Below are positions 8,449 through 16,677 of a stretch of 64,000 nt of DNA, piece after piece (the stretch's first letter is position 1; each line of letters begins with the position of its first letter). Made by a program: the position numbers and the translations under genes. A model generated the notes under the pieces. The model was given only the letters and a program-made list of their open reading frames with translations, was not told the origin of the DNA and did no database searches. This stretch comes from Marinobacterium aestuarii (GTDB lineage: Bacteria; Pseudomonadota; Gammaproteobacteria; Pseudomonadales; Balneatricaceae). Location: the NCBI RefSeq assembly GCF_001651805.1, contig NZ_CP015839.1:3534001-3598000 (forward strand), in the 5' to 3' direction.

Positions 8449-8712
8449 TCTGCTTTTTCTCCCTGACTATATATGTGCCAAATACAACACGCTTTTAACG
8501 CTTTGGCTGAGATCCTGTTCAGCTATGCGCGCTCTAACCCGCGCACTGTCGACGTCATCCAGCCACTGGGCTGACCAATTCCGTCATTCTGCTTTTTCTC
8601 CCTGAGTATGCTGTGCCAAATGCAACAAGCTTTTAACACTTTGGCTGAGATCCTGTTCAGATATGCGCGACTTGACCAGCGTACTGTCGACGTCATCCAG
8701 CCACTGGGCTGA
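8436..8712 (-). repeat. 138-bp imperfect tandem duplication spanning a kinase 3' end and a regulator start
   Basis: Two head-to-tail copies (about 8436-8574 and 8575-8712). Each holds the last 34-43 codons of a hybrid kinase and the first bases of a response-regulator gene (ATGACGGAATTGG). The right copy is the true end of the 992-residue kinase. The left copy, read leftwards, still encodes AQWLDDVDS, then RIAEQDLSQSVKS and a stop after YLAHI, but has no start. The copies differ at about one base in seven, so the duplication is old or came from a diverged paralogue. Confidence 0.9.
8449..8583 (-). pseudogene. 3' remnant of a hybrid histidine kinase gene
   Basis: This spacer encodes, without a start codon, a piece homologous to the C-terminus of the adjacent kinase (AQWLDDVDSARVRARIAE, then EQDLSQSVKSVLYLAHI and stop). 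Upstream of it is an abortive second regulator start, MTELVSPVAG then TGA. It is what would remain if a third kinase or a kinase-regulator pair had been lost by recombination between similar ends. Confidence 0.7.
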
Positions 8713-11562
8713 CGTATCCTCCACCGTCAGCACCAGTACACGGGGCGAATCCCTGAGCCCCTGAATATGCGGCAACAGGGTGCGGGTGCGGTTATCCTCA
8801 ATCCCGACATCCAGTATGACCAGATCGTAGGCGCGGTTTTCGAGCCTGGCCCTGGCATCTTCAATGCTGTAGGCCTGTTCGACATCCACCGCCAGGCGCT
8901 CAGCCAGGCGGTGCAGGGTCTGATCCTGCGCATCGCGCACATGCAGGACTCGCCCATTCCCCGCCACCGCAGCATCCAGCCCCAGCTGGCTGCGACTGGA
9001 CAGCACACTGCGACGACGCTCAACAAAGGGCCGCCCCTGCTTGTCCTGTCGCACATTGGCCGACGCCACCCCATCGCGATTTGCGCGGGGAAACTCCACA
9101 TAAAACACACTGCCACAACCCGGTTCAGACTCAAAACCGACCCGCCCGCCCATATGTTCGGCCAACTCCTTGCAGATCGCCAGACCCAGCCCGGTACCGG
9201 CGGTTTTCTTGGTATCAGAGCCATCGGCCTGGGCAAATTTCTCAAACACGTAGGGGCGAAATTCAGTGGAAATACCCATGCCACTGTCCTCTACCGACAC
9301 CCGTACCCAGGCGCCCAGCACATCCACATGCACCCCTACCTCGGACCCCAGTGGTGAAAACTTCACTGCATTGGAGAAATAGTTCGCCAGAATCTGTTGC
9401 ACGCGCTGTTCATCCACCCAGATGCGGGGCGGCTCATCAGGCACACGGCCCTGCGTCACCGTCACCTTATAGGGTTCTGCGTAACCGGCTATGCCCTCCA
9501 GCGCCTTGCTCACCAGCTCGGCCACATCCTGGGTGCGAAGATCAAACTGCATCTTGCCGGCGGTAATTTTTTCAATATCCAGCAAGTCATTGATCAGATG
9601 GATGAGTCGTTCGCTGTTTTTTAGCGCTATAGCCAGCAAGGGCCTGGCACTTTCGGGCACGTCTCCCAGCACACCGCCGCAGATCAACCCCAGGGACCCG
9701 GCAATGGATGTAAGGGGTGTACGCAACTCGTGACTCACGGTGGCGATAAACTCGCTTTTCATTGCATCAATGCGCTTGCGCTCGCTGATATCGGCGCCAA
9801 TACACACATAACCGCCGATCTGGCCGCGCTCGTCCCGCACCGAGGTGATGGATACCTGGGCCGCAAAGCGCGAACCATCCTGCCGCACGTAGGTCCACTC
9901 ATGCTCTTCGGCTGAACCATTGCGCGAGCGACCGACCAGCACCTCGACACCGGACTCAGCGGCAAACTCCAGCCCCTGTGCCACGGCACTGGCAGCCAGC
10001 TCCTGCGCGTCATGTACAAAGGTCAGCCGCTGCTGGTTCACCACGTCCTGCGAGCGATAACCCAGCATGCGCTGCGCGCCACGGTTAAACGACCGCACCA
10101 CACCTTCCTGATCGCAGAACATGATACTGAAGTTGGCACTGTCCAGGATTGCGGTCCGGTGGGCTATTTCTCGCTGCAGCACCAGCTGGGTCCTGTTGCG
10201 GCTAATCTCATTGCCCACCCAGCGGCTGAACAGCTGAATCAGGTTGAAGTCGATCTTGCCGAAGGGGTGTGTACGCGCATCCGGGCCGGAAAAATTCAGC
10301 GTTCCATAGCGCAGTCCATCCACCAGCAGGGGCGCCCCTATGTAAGCCTCAAGCCCGAAATTCTGATAACAGGGATGCTCACTGATGTCGCTCTCACCGG
10401 CATGATGAAAGCCCAGCGGTGAATCGGCCTGCAAACAGTGCACGCAATAGGTCGAGCCCAGTGAAAAACGGCTTCCCGGCTCAGGAGCTCCCTGCGGGCC
10501 GCTGATAAATTCAACCCGGTAATCATTCGCCTCGATACAGCTGACGATGGCCAGCGGCAGCTCGAACACATCCTTGCCCAGTTGCAGCAGCTGCTCGACC
10601 TTGCGCTCGAAGGACCAGCACGAGGTCGTGATTGTATGCAGGCGTTCCAGCGCAACGGAGTACTTTTTTTGCTCCTGTTCGGCGCCGTGGCGCAAGCTGA
10701 TATCCCGCAGCAGGAGCACAAACTGCCTGCCACCGCGGCGGTTCACCGCCGAAAGCCCCACCTCCAGCGCAAAGACACCACCATCGCTGCGCTGCCCCTG
10801 CAATACGATCTCGCGCCCGTCGGCCCGCTGAGTAAACGCCTCGAACTCCGCAGCGGACCCCAGGCCGCTGTGCCCATCGACCGGCGAAAACAGCAGCGAG
10901 TCCAGACTCTGTCCCAGCAAGGCATCGCGATCATAACCAAACATCTGCGATACCGCCTGATTCAGATCACAGATAATCCCCCTGGCGTCCAGCGTCATGA
11001 TGCCATCGATAACATGGTTCATGACGGCACGGCTGTAGGACTCGGCCTCACTGAGGCGCAGCATCAGGGTTTCATACTCGGCCTGTGCCAGCTCGCGCTC
11101 GACACAGTCGGCCAGATCCCGCAACGCACTGAGTTGCGCCTGATCCAGAGCGCGGGGACTGTCGTCGATAATGCACAGGGTGCCGATGCGCAAACCCTCG
11201 AGAGTACGCAGCGGCGCGCCCGTGTACATGCGAATGTTCGGCGCCAGTTCAACCAGGGGGTTGTCGGCAAAACGCGGATCGGCATGCGTATCAGGCACAT
11301 GAAAGACACCGTCTTGCAGAATGGCATGACCACAAAAGGATATGTTGCGGGGTGTTTCACAGGCATCCAGTCCCTGGCGCGACTTGAACCATTGCCGATC
11401 AGCATCCACCAGACTGACAAGCGCTATCGGCACCTGAAACAGGGCCTTCGCCAGGCGAGTCAGGCGGTCAAACCGCTCCTCCGCCGACGTATCCAGAATA
11501 TACAGGCGCTGAAGTGCCGCCAGCCGTTGCGCCTCATTATCGGGAATGTCAGGCGCCTGCAT
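8584..11562 (-). CDS. GAF-PAS-GAF-PAS hybrid sensor histidine kinase
   Basis: A 992-residue protein with no membrane segment. Approximate order: GAF (20-160), PAS (165-285), GAF (300-455, FELPLAIVSCIEANDYRVEF), PAS (465-600), HisKA (605-670, H-box ATVSHELRTPLTSIAG), HATPase (715-830, with GTGLGLAICKELAEHMGG) and a C-terminal receiver (870-985). The receiver keeps the phosphoacceptor (VILDVGIED) and Lys (LVKSR), but its acidic pocket is weakened (HVRDAQD instead of HVEDDKD). Its kinase core is clearly paralogous to that of the next upstream gene. Start and upstream stop overlap as TGATG, so the two are coupled. It probably senses a cytoplasmic signal and feeds the CheY-like and REC-GGDEF proteins downstream. 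Confidence 0.93.
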   Translation of the reverse strand: MQAPDIPDNEAQRLAALQRLYILDTSAEERFDRLTRLAKALFQVPIALVSLVDADRQWFKSRQGLDACETPRNISFCGHAILQDGVFHVPDTHADPRFADNPLVELAPNIRMYTGAPLRTLEGLRIGTLCIIDDSPRALDQAQLSALRDLADCVERELAQAEYETLMLRLSEAESYSRAVMNHVIDGIMTLDARGIICDLNQAVSQMFGYDRDALLGQSLDSLLFSPVDGHSGLGSAAEFEAFTQRADGREIVLQGQRSDGGVFALEVGLSAVNRRGGRQFVLLLRDISLRHGAEQEQKKYSVALERLHTITTSCWSFERKVEQLLQLGKDVFELPLAIVSCIEANDYRVEFISGPQGAPEPGSRFSLGSTYCVHCLQADSPLGFHHAGESDISEHPCYQNFGLEAYIGAPLLVDGLRYGTLNFSGPDARTHPFGKIDFNLIQLFSRWVGNEISRNRTQLVLQREIAHRTAILDSANFSIMFCDQEGVVRSFNRGAQRMLGYRSQDVVNQQRLTFVHDAQELAASAVAQGLEFAAESGVEVLVGRSRNGSAEEHEWTYVRQDGSRFAAQVSITSVRDERGQIGGYVCIGADISERKRIDAMKSEFIATVSHELRTPLTSIAGSLGLICGGVLGDVPESARPLLAIALKNSERLIHLINDLLDIEKITAGKMQFDLRTQDVAELVSKALEGIAGYAEPYKVTVTQGRVPDEPPRIWVDEQRVQQILANYFSNAVKFSPLGSEVGVHVDVLGAWVRVSVEDSGMGISTEFRPYVFEKFAQADGSDTKKTAGTGLGLAICKELAEHMGGRVGFESEPGCGSVFYVEFPRANRDGVASANVRQDKQGRPFVERRRSVLSSRSQLGLDAAVAGNGRVLHVRDAQDQTLHRLAERLAVDVEQAYSIEDARARLENRAYDLVILDVGIEDNRTRTLLPHIQGLRDSPRVLVLTVEDTSAQWLDDVDSTLVKSRISEQDLSQSVKSLLHLAQHTQGEKAE

Positions 11563-14500
11563 CAGTTAGCCCCCGTATCCAAAGGAGTTGCGGTCTCGCA
11601 TTCAATCGCCGTCGCTATCACGCGTCTGGCCCGGGTTTGCTCCAGCAGAGCGCGTAACTGCTCAAGCAGATCCTGTTGTGAGACCCGGGACTTGAGCAAC
11701 ACCGCATCAACCTGCTGCGCCTCGGCAAAGCTGACTTCGGTCGCCGACAACAGCATAATTTGCGGCCGCTGGGTCAATTCTTTCAGCTCCGGCAGCAAGG
11801 ACCAGCCAGACCCGTCTGGCAACCCCAGATCCAGAATCACCAGATCATAGGCTTCCTGCGCCAGTTTGCGCCTTGCGCTGGCAAGCGATCCGGCCCGATC
11901 GAGAGAGGCCAGTTCACTGACCATGACGTTGACCACCTCGCACAGGTCCTTGTCATCTTCGACATGCAGAATCCGTGGCACCGATGCCGGCAGCCCCTTG
12001 GGCAGCATATGCCTGAGACTTGCCAGCAGCCGCATTTCATCAATCGGTTTGCTCATCCAGTCGACCACGGGGAAGTTGCCGCCAATTTCCAGCCGGCCTT
12101 CTTCGGCCACGACCGAAACCACCAGGATAGGCAGTGGCTCGCGACCTTCATCCTGCTCCCACTCCCGCACTTTGCGGATAATTTTGCTGCCGGCAATATC
12201 AGGCAAGATAAGGTCCAGCGTCATGGCGTCGTAGGTCGCTACCCGCAATTGCGCCAGTGCCTGCTTGCCATTGAATACCACATCATTGGCGACCCCGCCG
12301 CGCTTAAGCATCAGACTGATAAGGCGCGCAATATCAGGCTCGTCTTCCACCACCAGTACTCGCGGCGCACCTTCTGGCAGCGGCGTATCCGGGTCCGGCT
12401 CACTGCTCTCAATCTTCAGATCGTCAAACTCGACGTAAAAACAGCTGCCCTGCCCCTCAATCGAATCAAAACCTACGCCGCCACCCATGCACTCGGCCAG
12501 CTCCTTGCAGATCGATAACCCAAGGCCGGTACCTTCTGTCGACTTGGTATCAGACGCGTCCGCCTGCGCGAACTTCTGGAAAATGCGGGCATGAAAGGAT
12601 GCCGGAATACCTCGCCCCTGATCCCGCACAGTAACGCGCACACGCCCATCCAGCTCCTGCACCGCAAGCTCAACCACCCCGCCAGAGGGTGAGAACTTGA
12701 TGGCATTGGAGATGAAGTTGGCCAGAATCTGCTGCAGGCGCTGCTCGTCGGCCCGGACAAGCGCATGCCCCACGCCGCCGCCAGCCAGCATCAGTTCGAC
12801 ACTATGGGCCTCGGCATAGCCCTGATTGACTTCGCAGGCGCGCTCAAGCTGGAACGACATGTCCAGCGTCTGGAAATTGAATGTCATCTTGCCCGCAGTG
12901 ATCTTTTCGATATCCAGCAAATCGTTAATCAGATGAATAAGACGCTGACTGTTCTTCTGGGCAATATCCAGCAACGGCTTCGCCTTAAGCGGCATGTCCC
13001 CCAGAGCACCACCGGCCAGCAAGCCCAGCGAACCCGAAATCGACGTCAGGGGCGTACGCAATTCATGGCTGACCGTTGAAATGAACTCGTTTTTCATCTG
13101 TTCATTGTGCTTGGTCTGCGAGATATCCCAATTGGTGCCGGTCATGCGCAGCGGACGCCCAGACTCATCACGACTCAGGATCGCAAACGCCTTCAGCCAG
13201 CGAATCTCACCTCCAGGCAGGATGATGCGCAGCTCACACTCAACCGGGTCGCTCTTGAGCAAGAGCCCATCCAGCGTCTGCTGCACGCGCCGCTGGTCGT
13301 CCGGATGCACCTGATCAATCCAGCTGCGGTAACGGCCATCAAACTCGCCCTCTGCATAGCCGTAAAGGTCATGCATATTGGCATCCCAGATCAGCTCGCT
13401 GGAAGCGAAGGCATAGTCCCAGATACCCACCTTGGCCGCCTGGGTTGCCAGCTTGAGGCGCGTATTCAACTGCTGCACCTGACGCTCTGCCTGCTTGCGC
13501 TCACTGACATCATGCATGACAACCACAGCGCCAAGCTGCTGGCCTTCCGGACTCAATATCGGCTGACCACTGCAGACAACGGTGCGCCGGGGCAACCCGA
13601 CCGGTGCAATCACAACCTCGACATTCCGTACCACCTCGCCCTTCTGTGCCCGAAACAGCGGAATATCATCCTGCCTCAGAATGCTCTGTCCGTCCGCGGC
13701 ATAGAGGCTGTAATGCCGCCCCCAGCGCTCGGGGGCCAGCGGTTCAGGCGGTAAACCATGAAACTCAAACGCGGCATTGTTAAACAGGGTCAGGGTACCC
13801 GTCTCGTCACAGGCGACAACACCGTCGCTCAGGTTATCCAGCACTGTCTTGAGAAACTCCCGGTCCTTCACCAGCGCCTGTTCGGCCTGCTTGCGCGTGC
13901 TGATATCCTGCACGATCGACCAGATCACTTCTCGCCCGGCTTCATCCGCCAGCTTTACGCCACTGAGCAACACTGGAAAGCGGCTACCATCCTGGCGGAT
14001 AAAGGCGGATTCAAAGGGCCCGTATCGACCCGTTTCAGCCAGGCTGGTCTCTATATCCTGCTCAGTCTGGGCGCCTGGCCGTGCGGCCACAGCCTCATAG
14101 TCAAGCTCGAGAAACGCCTCTCGGCTGTAGCCTGTCGCCGTTAGCAGGGCATCGTTAACGTCCAGAAAACGCCGACTGCCGACATCCGTCATGGCGATAC
14201 CCACCGGCGACAGATCAAACAACAGCTGCAAGCGGGACTCGGTCGCACCCAGCCGGGTTTCAACCTGGCGACGCCGGGAGGTTTCCTGCTCCTTCTGCTT
14301 GAACGTCTGATACATGCTGCAGAACAGGCCCGCCATCAACGCCAGATAGCTGAGAATCTTGACCAGATGAGCGCTGACAAAGGAGACATCAAACAAGGTC
14401 GCCGAAAAAGGCATGATAAGCCACTGCGAAAGACTGCTCAGCAGCAGTGTAATGACAAGCCAATACTCGAAGCGATCCTCGGACCAGCGTCGATCGCGCC

Positions 14501-15110
14501 ATAAACCGACCAACGCCAGCAGAAAGAAAGTGCCCGGAATAAACTCTTCAGGGCGGGATAACAGGGCAAGATCAAAATGCGCCTGGGGCAAGGGTGCCAG
14601 GGCAAAGAAGAGGAAACAGCCCACCGCCACAACACCGGTCATGATGAATACCGGCGAGGCCAGCTGTTTCGAGTCTATCTGCATAGCCCAGGGTGCTTTG
14701 CGCAACCACCACCACATAAACAGCAAGACAGCGAAGTAAAAACGCGAGACAAACCAGCTCCAGGGCGCCAGGCGCTCCAGTGATGAGGGCGCGTCTGATT
14801 CAAACCCTGCGGCACTCAGCAGACAATGGGAGCCATCCAGGAGCCCCGCGCCCACCAGGCCCGCGCCCAGCACCAGGAAACCAATTTCGGGGCGACTGTA
14901 GAAACGCACCAGCGCAATACCCCCGGCCACCAGTGCCAGCACAGTCGCCACGAGTTCCATCAGCGTATGGGTCGCCGCACTGCCAACACCCCAGCTGCCA
15001 GACAGCAAGAGCCACAGGTACCCGCCAAACACCGCCACCGCCAAAAACACGAACCAGACAGGGCTCCAGCGAGCTCCAGCCCCGGCATCATCCCTGTAGG
15101 GCTGAACCAT
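11562..15110 (-). CDS. membrane hybrid sensor kinase, MASE-like/PAS/HK/REC-REC
   Basis: The ATG at 15110 is preferred because GAGGTG stands seven bases before it; a GTG at 15149 overlapping the upstream stop is the alternative. The 1182-residue product has about seven or eight membrane helices in residues 20-265, resembling a MASE3-type sensor (LLDGSHCLL), then three PAS domains (about 290-680), HisKA (STVSHELRTPLTSISG), HATPase (GTGLGLSICKELAECMGG) and two receivers (about 940-1055 with LVVEDEPD and LDLILPD; 1070-1170 with HVEDDKD and ILDLGLPDGSG). Both receivers look complete. It is third in the six-gene operon and paralogous to the next kinase. Signal unknown. Confidence 0.92.
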   Translation of the reverse strand: MVQPYRDDAGAGARWSPVWFVFLAVAVFGGYLWLLLSGSWGVGSAATHTLMELVATVLALVAGGIALVRFYSRPEIGFLVLGAGLVGAGLLDGSHCLLSAAGFESDAPSSLERLAPWSWFVSRFYFAVLLFMWWWLRKAPWAMQIDSKQLASPVFIMTGVVAVGCFLFFALAPLPQAHFDLALLSRPEEFIPGTFFLLALVGLWRDRRWSEDRFEYWLVITLLLSSLSQWLIMPFSATLFDVSFVSAHLVKILSYLALMAGLFCSMYQTFKQKEQETSRRRQVETRLGATESRLQLLFDLSPVGIAMTDVGSRRFLDVNDALLTATGYSREAFLELDYEAVAARPGAQTEQDIETSLAETGRYGPFESAFIRQDGSRFPVLLSGVKLADEAGREVIWSIVQDISTRKQAEQALVKDREFLKTVLDNLSDGVVACDETGTLTLFNNAAFEFHGLPPEPLAPERWGRHYSLYAADGQSILRQDDIPLFRAQKGEVVRNVEVVIAPVGLPRRTVVCSGQPILSPEGQQLGAVVVMHDVSERKQAERQVQQLNTRLKLATQAAKVGIWDYAFASSELIWDANMHDLYGYAEGEFDGRYRSWIDQVHPDDQRRVQQTLDGLLLKSDPVECELRIILPGGEIRWLKAFAILSRDESGRPLRMTGTNWDISQTKHNEQMKNEFISTVSHELRTPLTSISGSLGLLAGGALGDMPLKAKPLLDIAQKNSQRLIHLINDLLDIEKITAGKMTFNFQTLDMSFQLERACEVNQGYAEAHSVELMLAGGGVGHALVRADEQRLQQILANFISNAIKFSPSGGVVELAVQELDGRVRVTVRDQGRGIPASFHARIFQKFAQADASDTKSTEGTGLGLSICKELAECMGGGVGFDSIEGQGSCFYVEFDDLKIESSEPDPDTPLPEGAPRVLVVEDEPDIARLISLMLKRGGVANDVVFNGKQALAQLRVATYDAMTLDLILPDIAGSKIIRKVREWEQDEGREPLPILVVSVVAEEGRLEIGGNFPVVDWMSKPIDEMRLLASLRHMLPKGLPASVPRILHVEDDKDLCEVVNVMVSELASLDRAGSLASARRKLAQEAYDLVILDLGLPDGSGWSLLPELKELTQRPQIMLLSATEVSFAEAQQVDAVLLKSRVSQQDLLEQLRALLEQTRARRVIATAIECETATPLDTGAN

Positions 15111-15145
15111 TGTGTTACACCTCAAACTTGCTTGATAAACAACAC

Positions 15146-16666
15146 TCACTCGGGCTGAACGATCACGAATGCCTTATAGGAACGCCCGTCCGCATCTCCA
15201 AATGGCGTAATGGTACTTTCTACAGTAATGGCCCGCCCATTGCGATGCTGCAAAGTCATTTGCCCCTGCCAGGTTTCACCCACTGCCAGGCACATGACGA
15301 TAAGGTCATGCAGCTGCTGCGATAGCGCCGGCAGGCCCTCCTGGCGCCAGGCCTGGGCACTGTCGTACCCAAGCAGTGCGCGCAGTCGCCCGTTTGTCAT
15401 TGTCAGGCTGCCTGTCGCATCAGCACGTGCCAGGGCGATGCCATGACTAACGCCATCCAGCAGGCGCTCATGTTCATATGACAACGCCTGATAACGCGCC
15501 CCCAGCAAACGCATGCGCCGGGCCCTCCAGGCCCTGGCACGCACTGCCGCGAGCAATGCAACGGCACGTATGGGCTTGAGCAGAAAATCATCACCTCCCA
15601 AGCCCAGCGCCATCAGCTGTGTTGCCGCACTCTTTTCCGCGGACAGAAACAGGATCGGCAGGAAGGCAAACTGATCTTCTTCCCGCAGGATCGCCGCGAT
15701 CTCCGGACCACTGGCCTGCAGCATGGAAATATTCAGCAGCAACAGGTCCGGACCGAAACTGCGCAGCATGTCCAGGGTTTCGAGTGGCTGATGCAGCACT
15801 TGAACACACATGCCGGCATCGAGCAGGGGTTTTGCCGTCAGCTCGGCCTGCACCGGATCATCATCCACCACCATCACGCGATAGGGTTCGGCCGGGCGGC
15901 GCAGGGAGAGTTCATCCACCAGCTCGAACAGCCGGGCCGGCTGAACCGGCTTGGTCAGATAGCGGGAGGCACCGGCACGAAAGGCCGCCAGGCGCGCGGG
16001 CACATCATCGCGGGCAGACAGAAACACCACCGGTGGCGCATTTTCCACCGTGGCCAGCACTTCAACCACCACTTCGGCCCCGGCCTGCACCCGCTCGGCA
16101 AAGACCATGTCAGCCAGCACCAGATCGGCCCGGTGCCCCCCCAGCCAGGCATCCCGGAAGTCAGCGGTTTCCTCGAACACCCGCACATCGTAGCCATGGG
16201 ACTCGAGCAGTGTCTGCAACACGGCAGCCTGTTCCAGGTCATCTTCCAGCACATCAATGGAAGGCCTGAGCGTGTTAGCCAGGCTCGGCGCCTGATCCAC
16301 ACCCAAGTCAAATACAACACCATCATCCCAGCGTCGCTGCTGCGGGCTCGACAGTGGCACGCTTTTCATGGATTCGAGCAAGCCCGTCCAGACAGCCCAC
16401 TCCGCCTGTGTGGGCCCCGCCTTATCCTCACTCCAGCCTTCAATAAAATCCAGCAGACAGCGTGCCTTGCCCCCAAGCCCTGACTGACCAAAGGTACCCG
16501 CCGCACCCACCAGACTATGCAACAATCGACACAGCTCCTGTACCGGACCCGACTGCCAGTAGCCAGGCCCGACCCGTCCGGCCTGCATGCAGATTGCCTG
16601 CAATCGCGTAGGCAATTTTTCCAGAAACGCCAGCGCAAGAACGTCCATCGTCTTTTCAGTATTCAT
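15146..16666 (-). CDS. Hpt-REC-REC-PAS protein with one non-phosphorylatable receiver
   Basis: The start could be the ATG at 16666 or a TTG at 16681 that overlaps the upstream stop. The ~506-residue protein carries an Hpt-like segment (LLHSLVGAAGTFG), a receiver with VLEDDLEQ and LVLADMVF, a second receiver and a C-terminal PAS domain. The second receiver has VVDDDPVQ but reads LLLLNISM where the phosphoacceptor Asp should be, and then GGDDFLLKPI. With Asn there it cannot be phosphorylated in the usual way. The layout mirrors the Hpt-REC-REC-GGDEF protein at the other end of the operon, but PAS replaces GGDEF. It may act as a phosphotransfer hub or scaffold. Confidence 0.88.
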   Translation of the reverse strand: MNTEKTMDVLALAFLEKLPTRLQAICMQAGRVGPGYWQSGPVQELCRLLHSLVGAAGTFGQSGLGGKARCLLDFIEGWSEDKAGPTQAEWAVWTGLLESMKSVPLSSPQQRRWDDGVVFDLGVDQAPSLANTLRPSIDVLEDDLEQAAVLQTLLESHGYDVRVFEETADFRDAWLGGHRADLVLADMVFAERVQAGAEVVVEVLATVENAPPVVFLSARDDVPARLAAFRAGASRYLTKPVQPARLFELVDELSLRRPAEPYRVMVVDDDPVQAELTAKPLLDAGMCVQVLHQPLETLDMLRSFGPDLLLLNISMLQASGPEIAAILREEDQFAFLPILFLSAEKSAATQLMALGLGGDDFLLKPIRAVALLAAVRARAWRARRMRLLGARYQALSYEHERLLDGVSHGIALARADATGSLTMTNGRLRALLGYDSAQAWRQEGLPALSQQLHDLIVMCLAVGETWQGQMTLQHRNGRAITVESTITPFGDADGRSYKAFVIVQPE

Positions 16667-16677
16667 ATGCACACCCG

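Noticed and set aside
10582..11850. 422-codon plus-strand open frame
   Set aside because: It is antisense to the GAF/PAS hybrid kinase; a by-product of GC-rich codon use.
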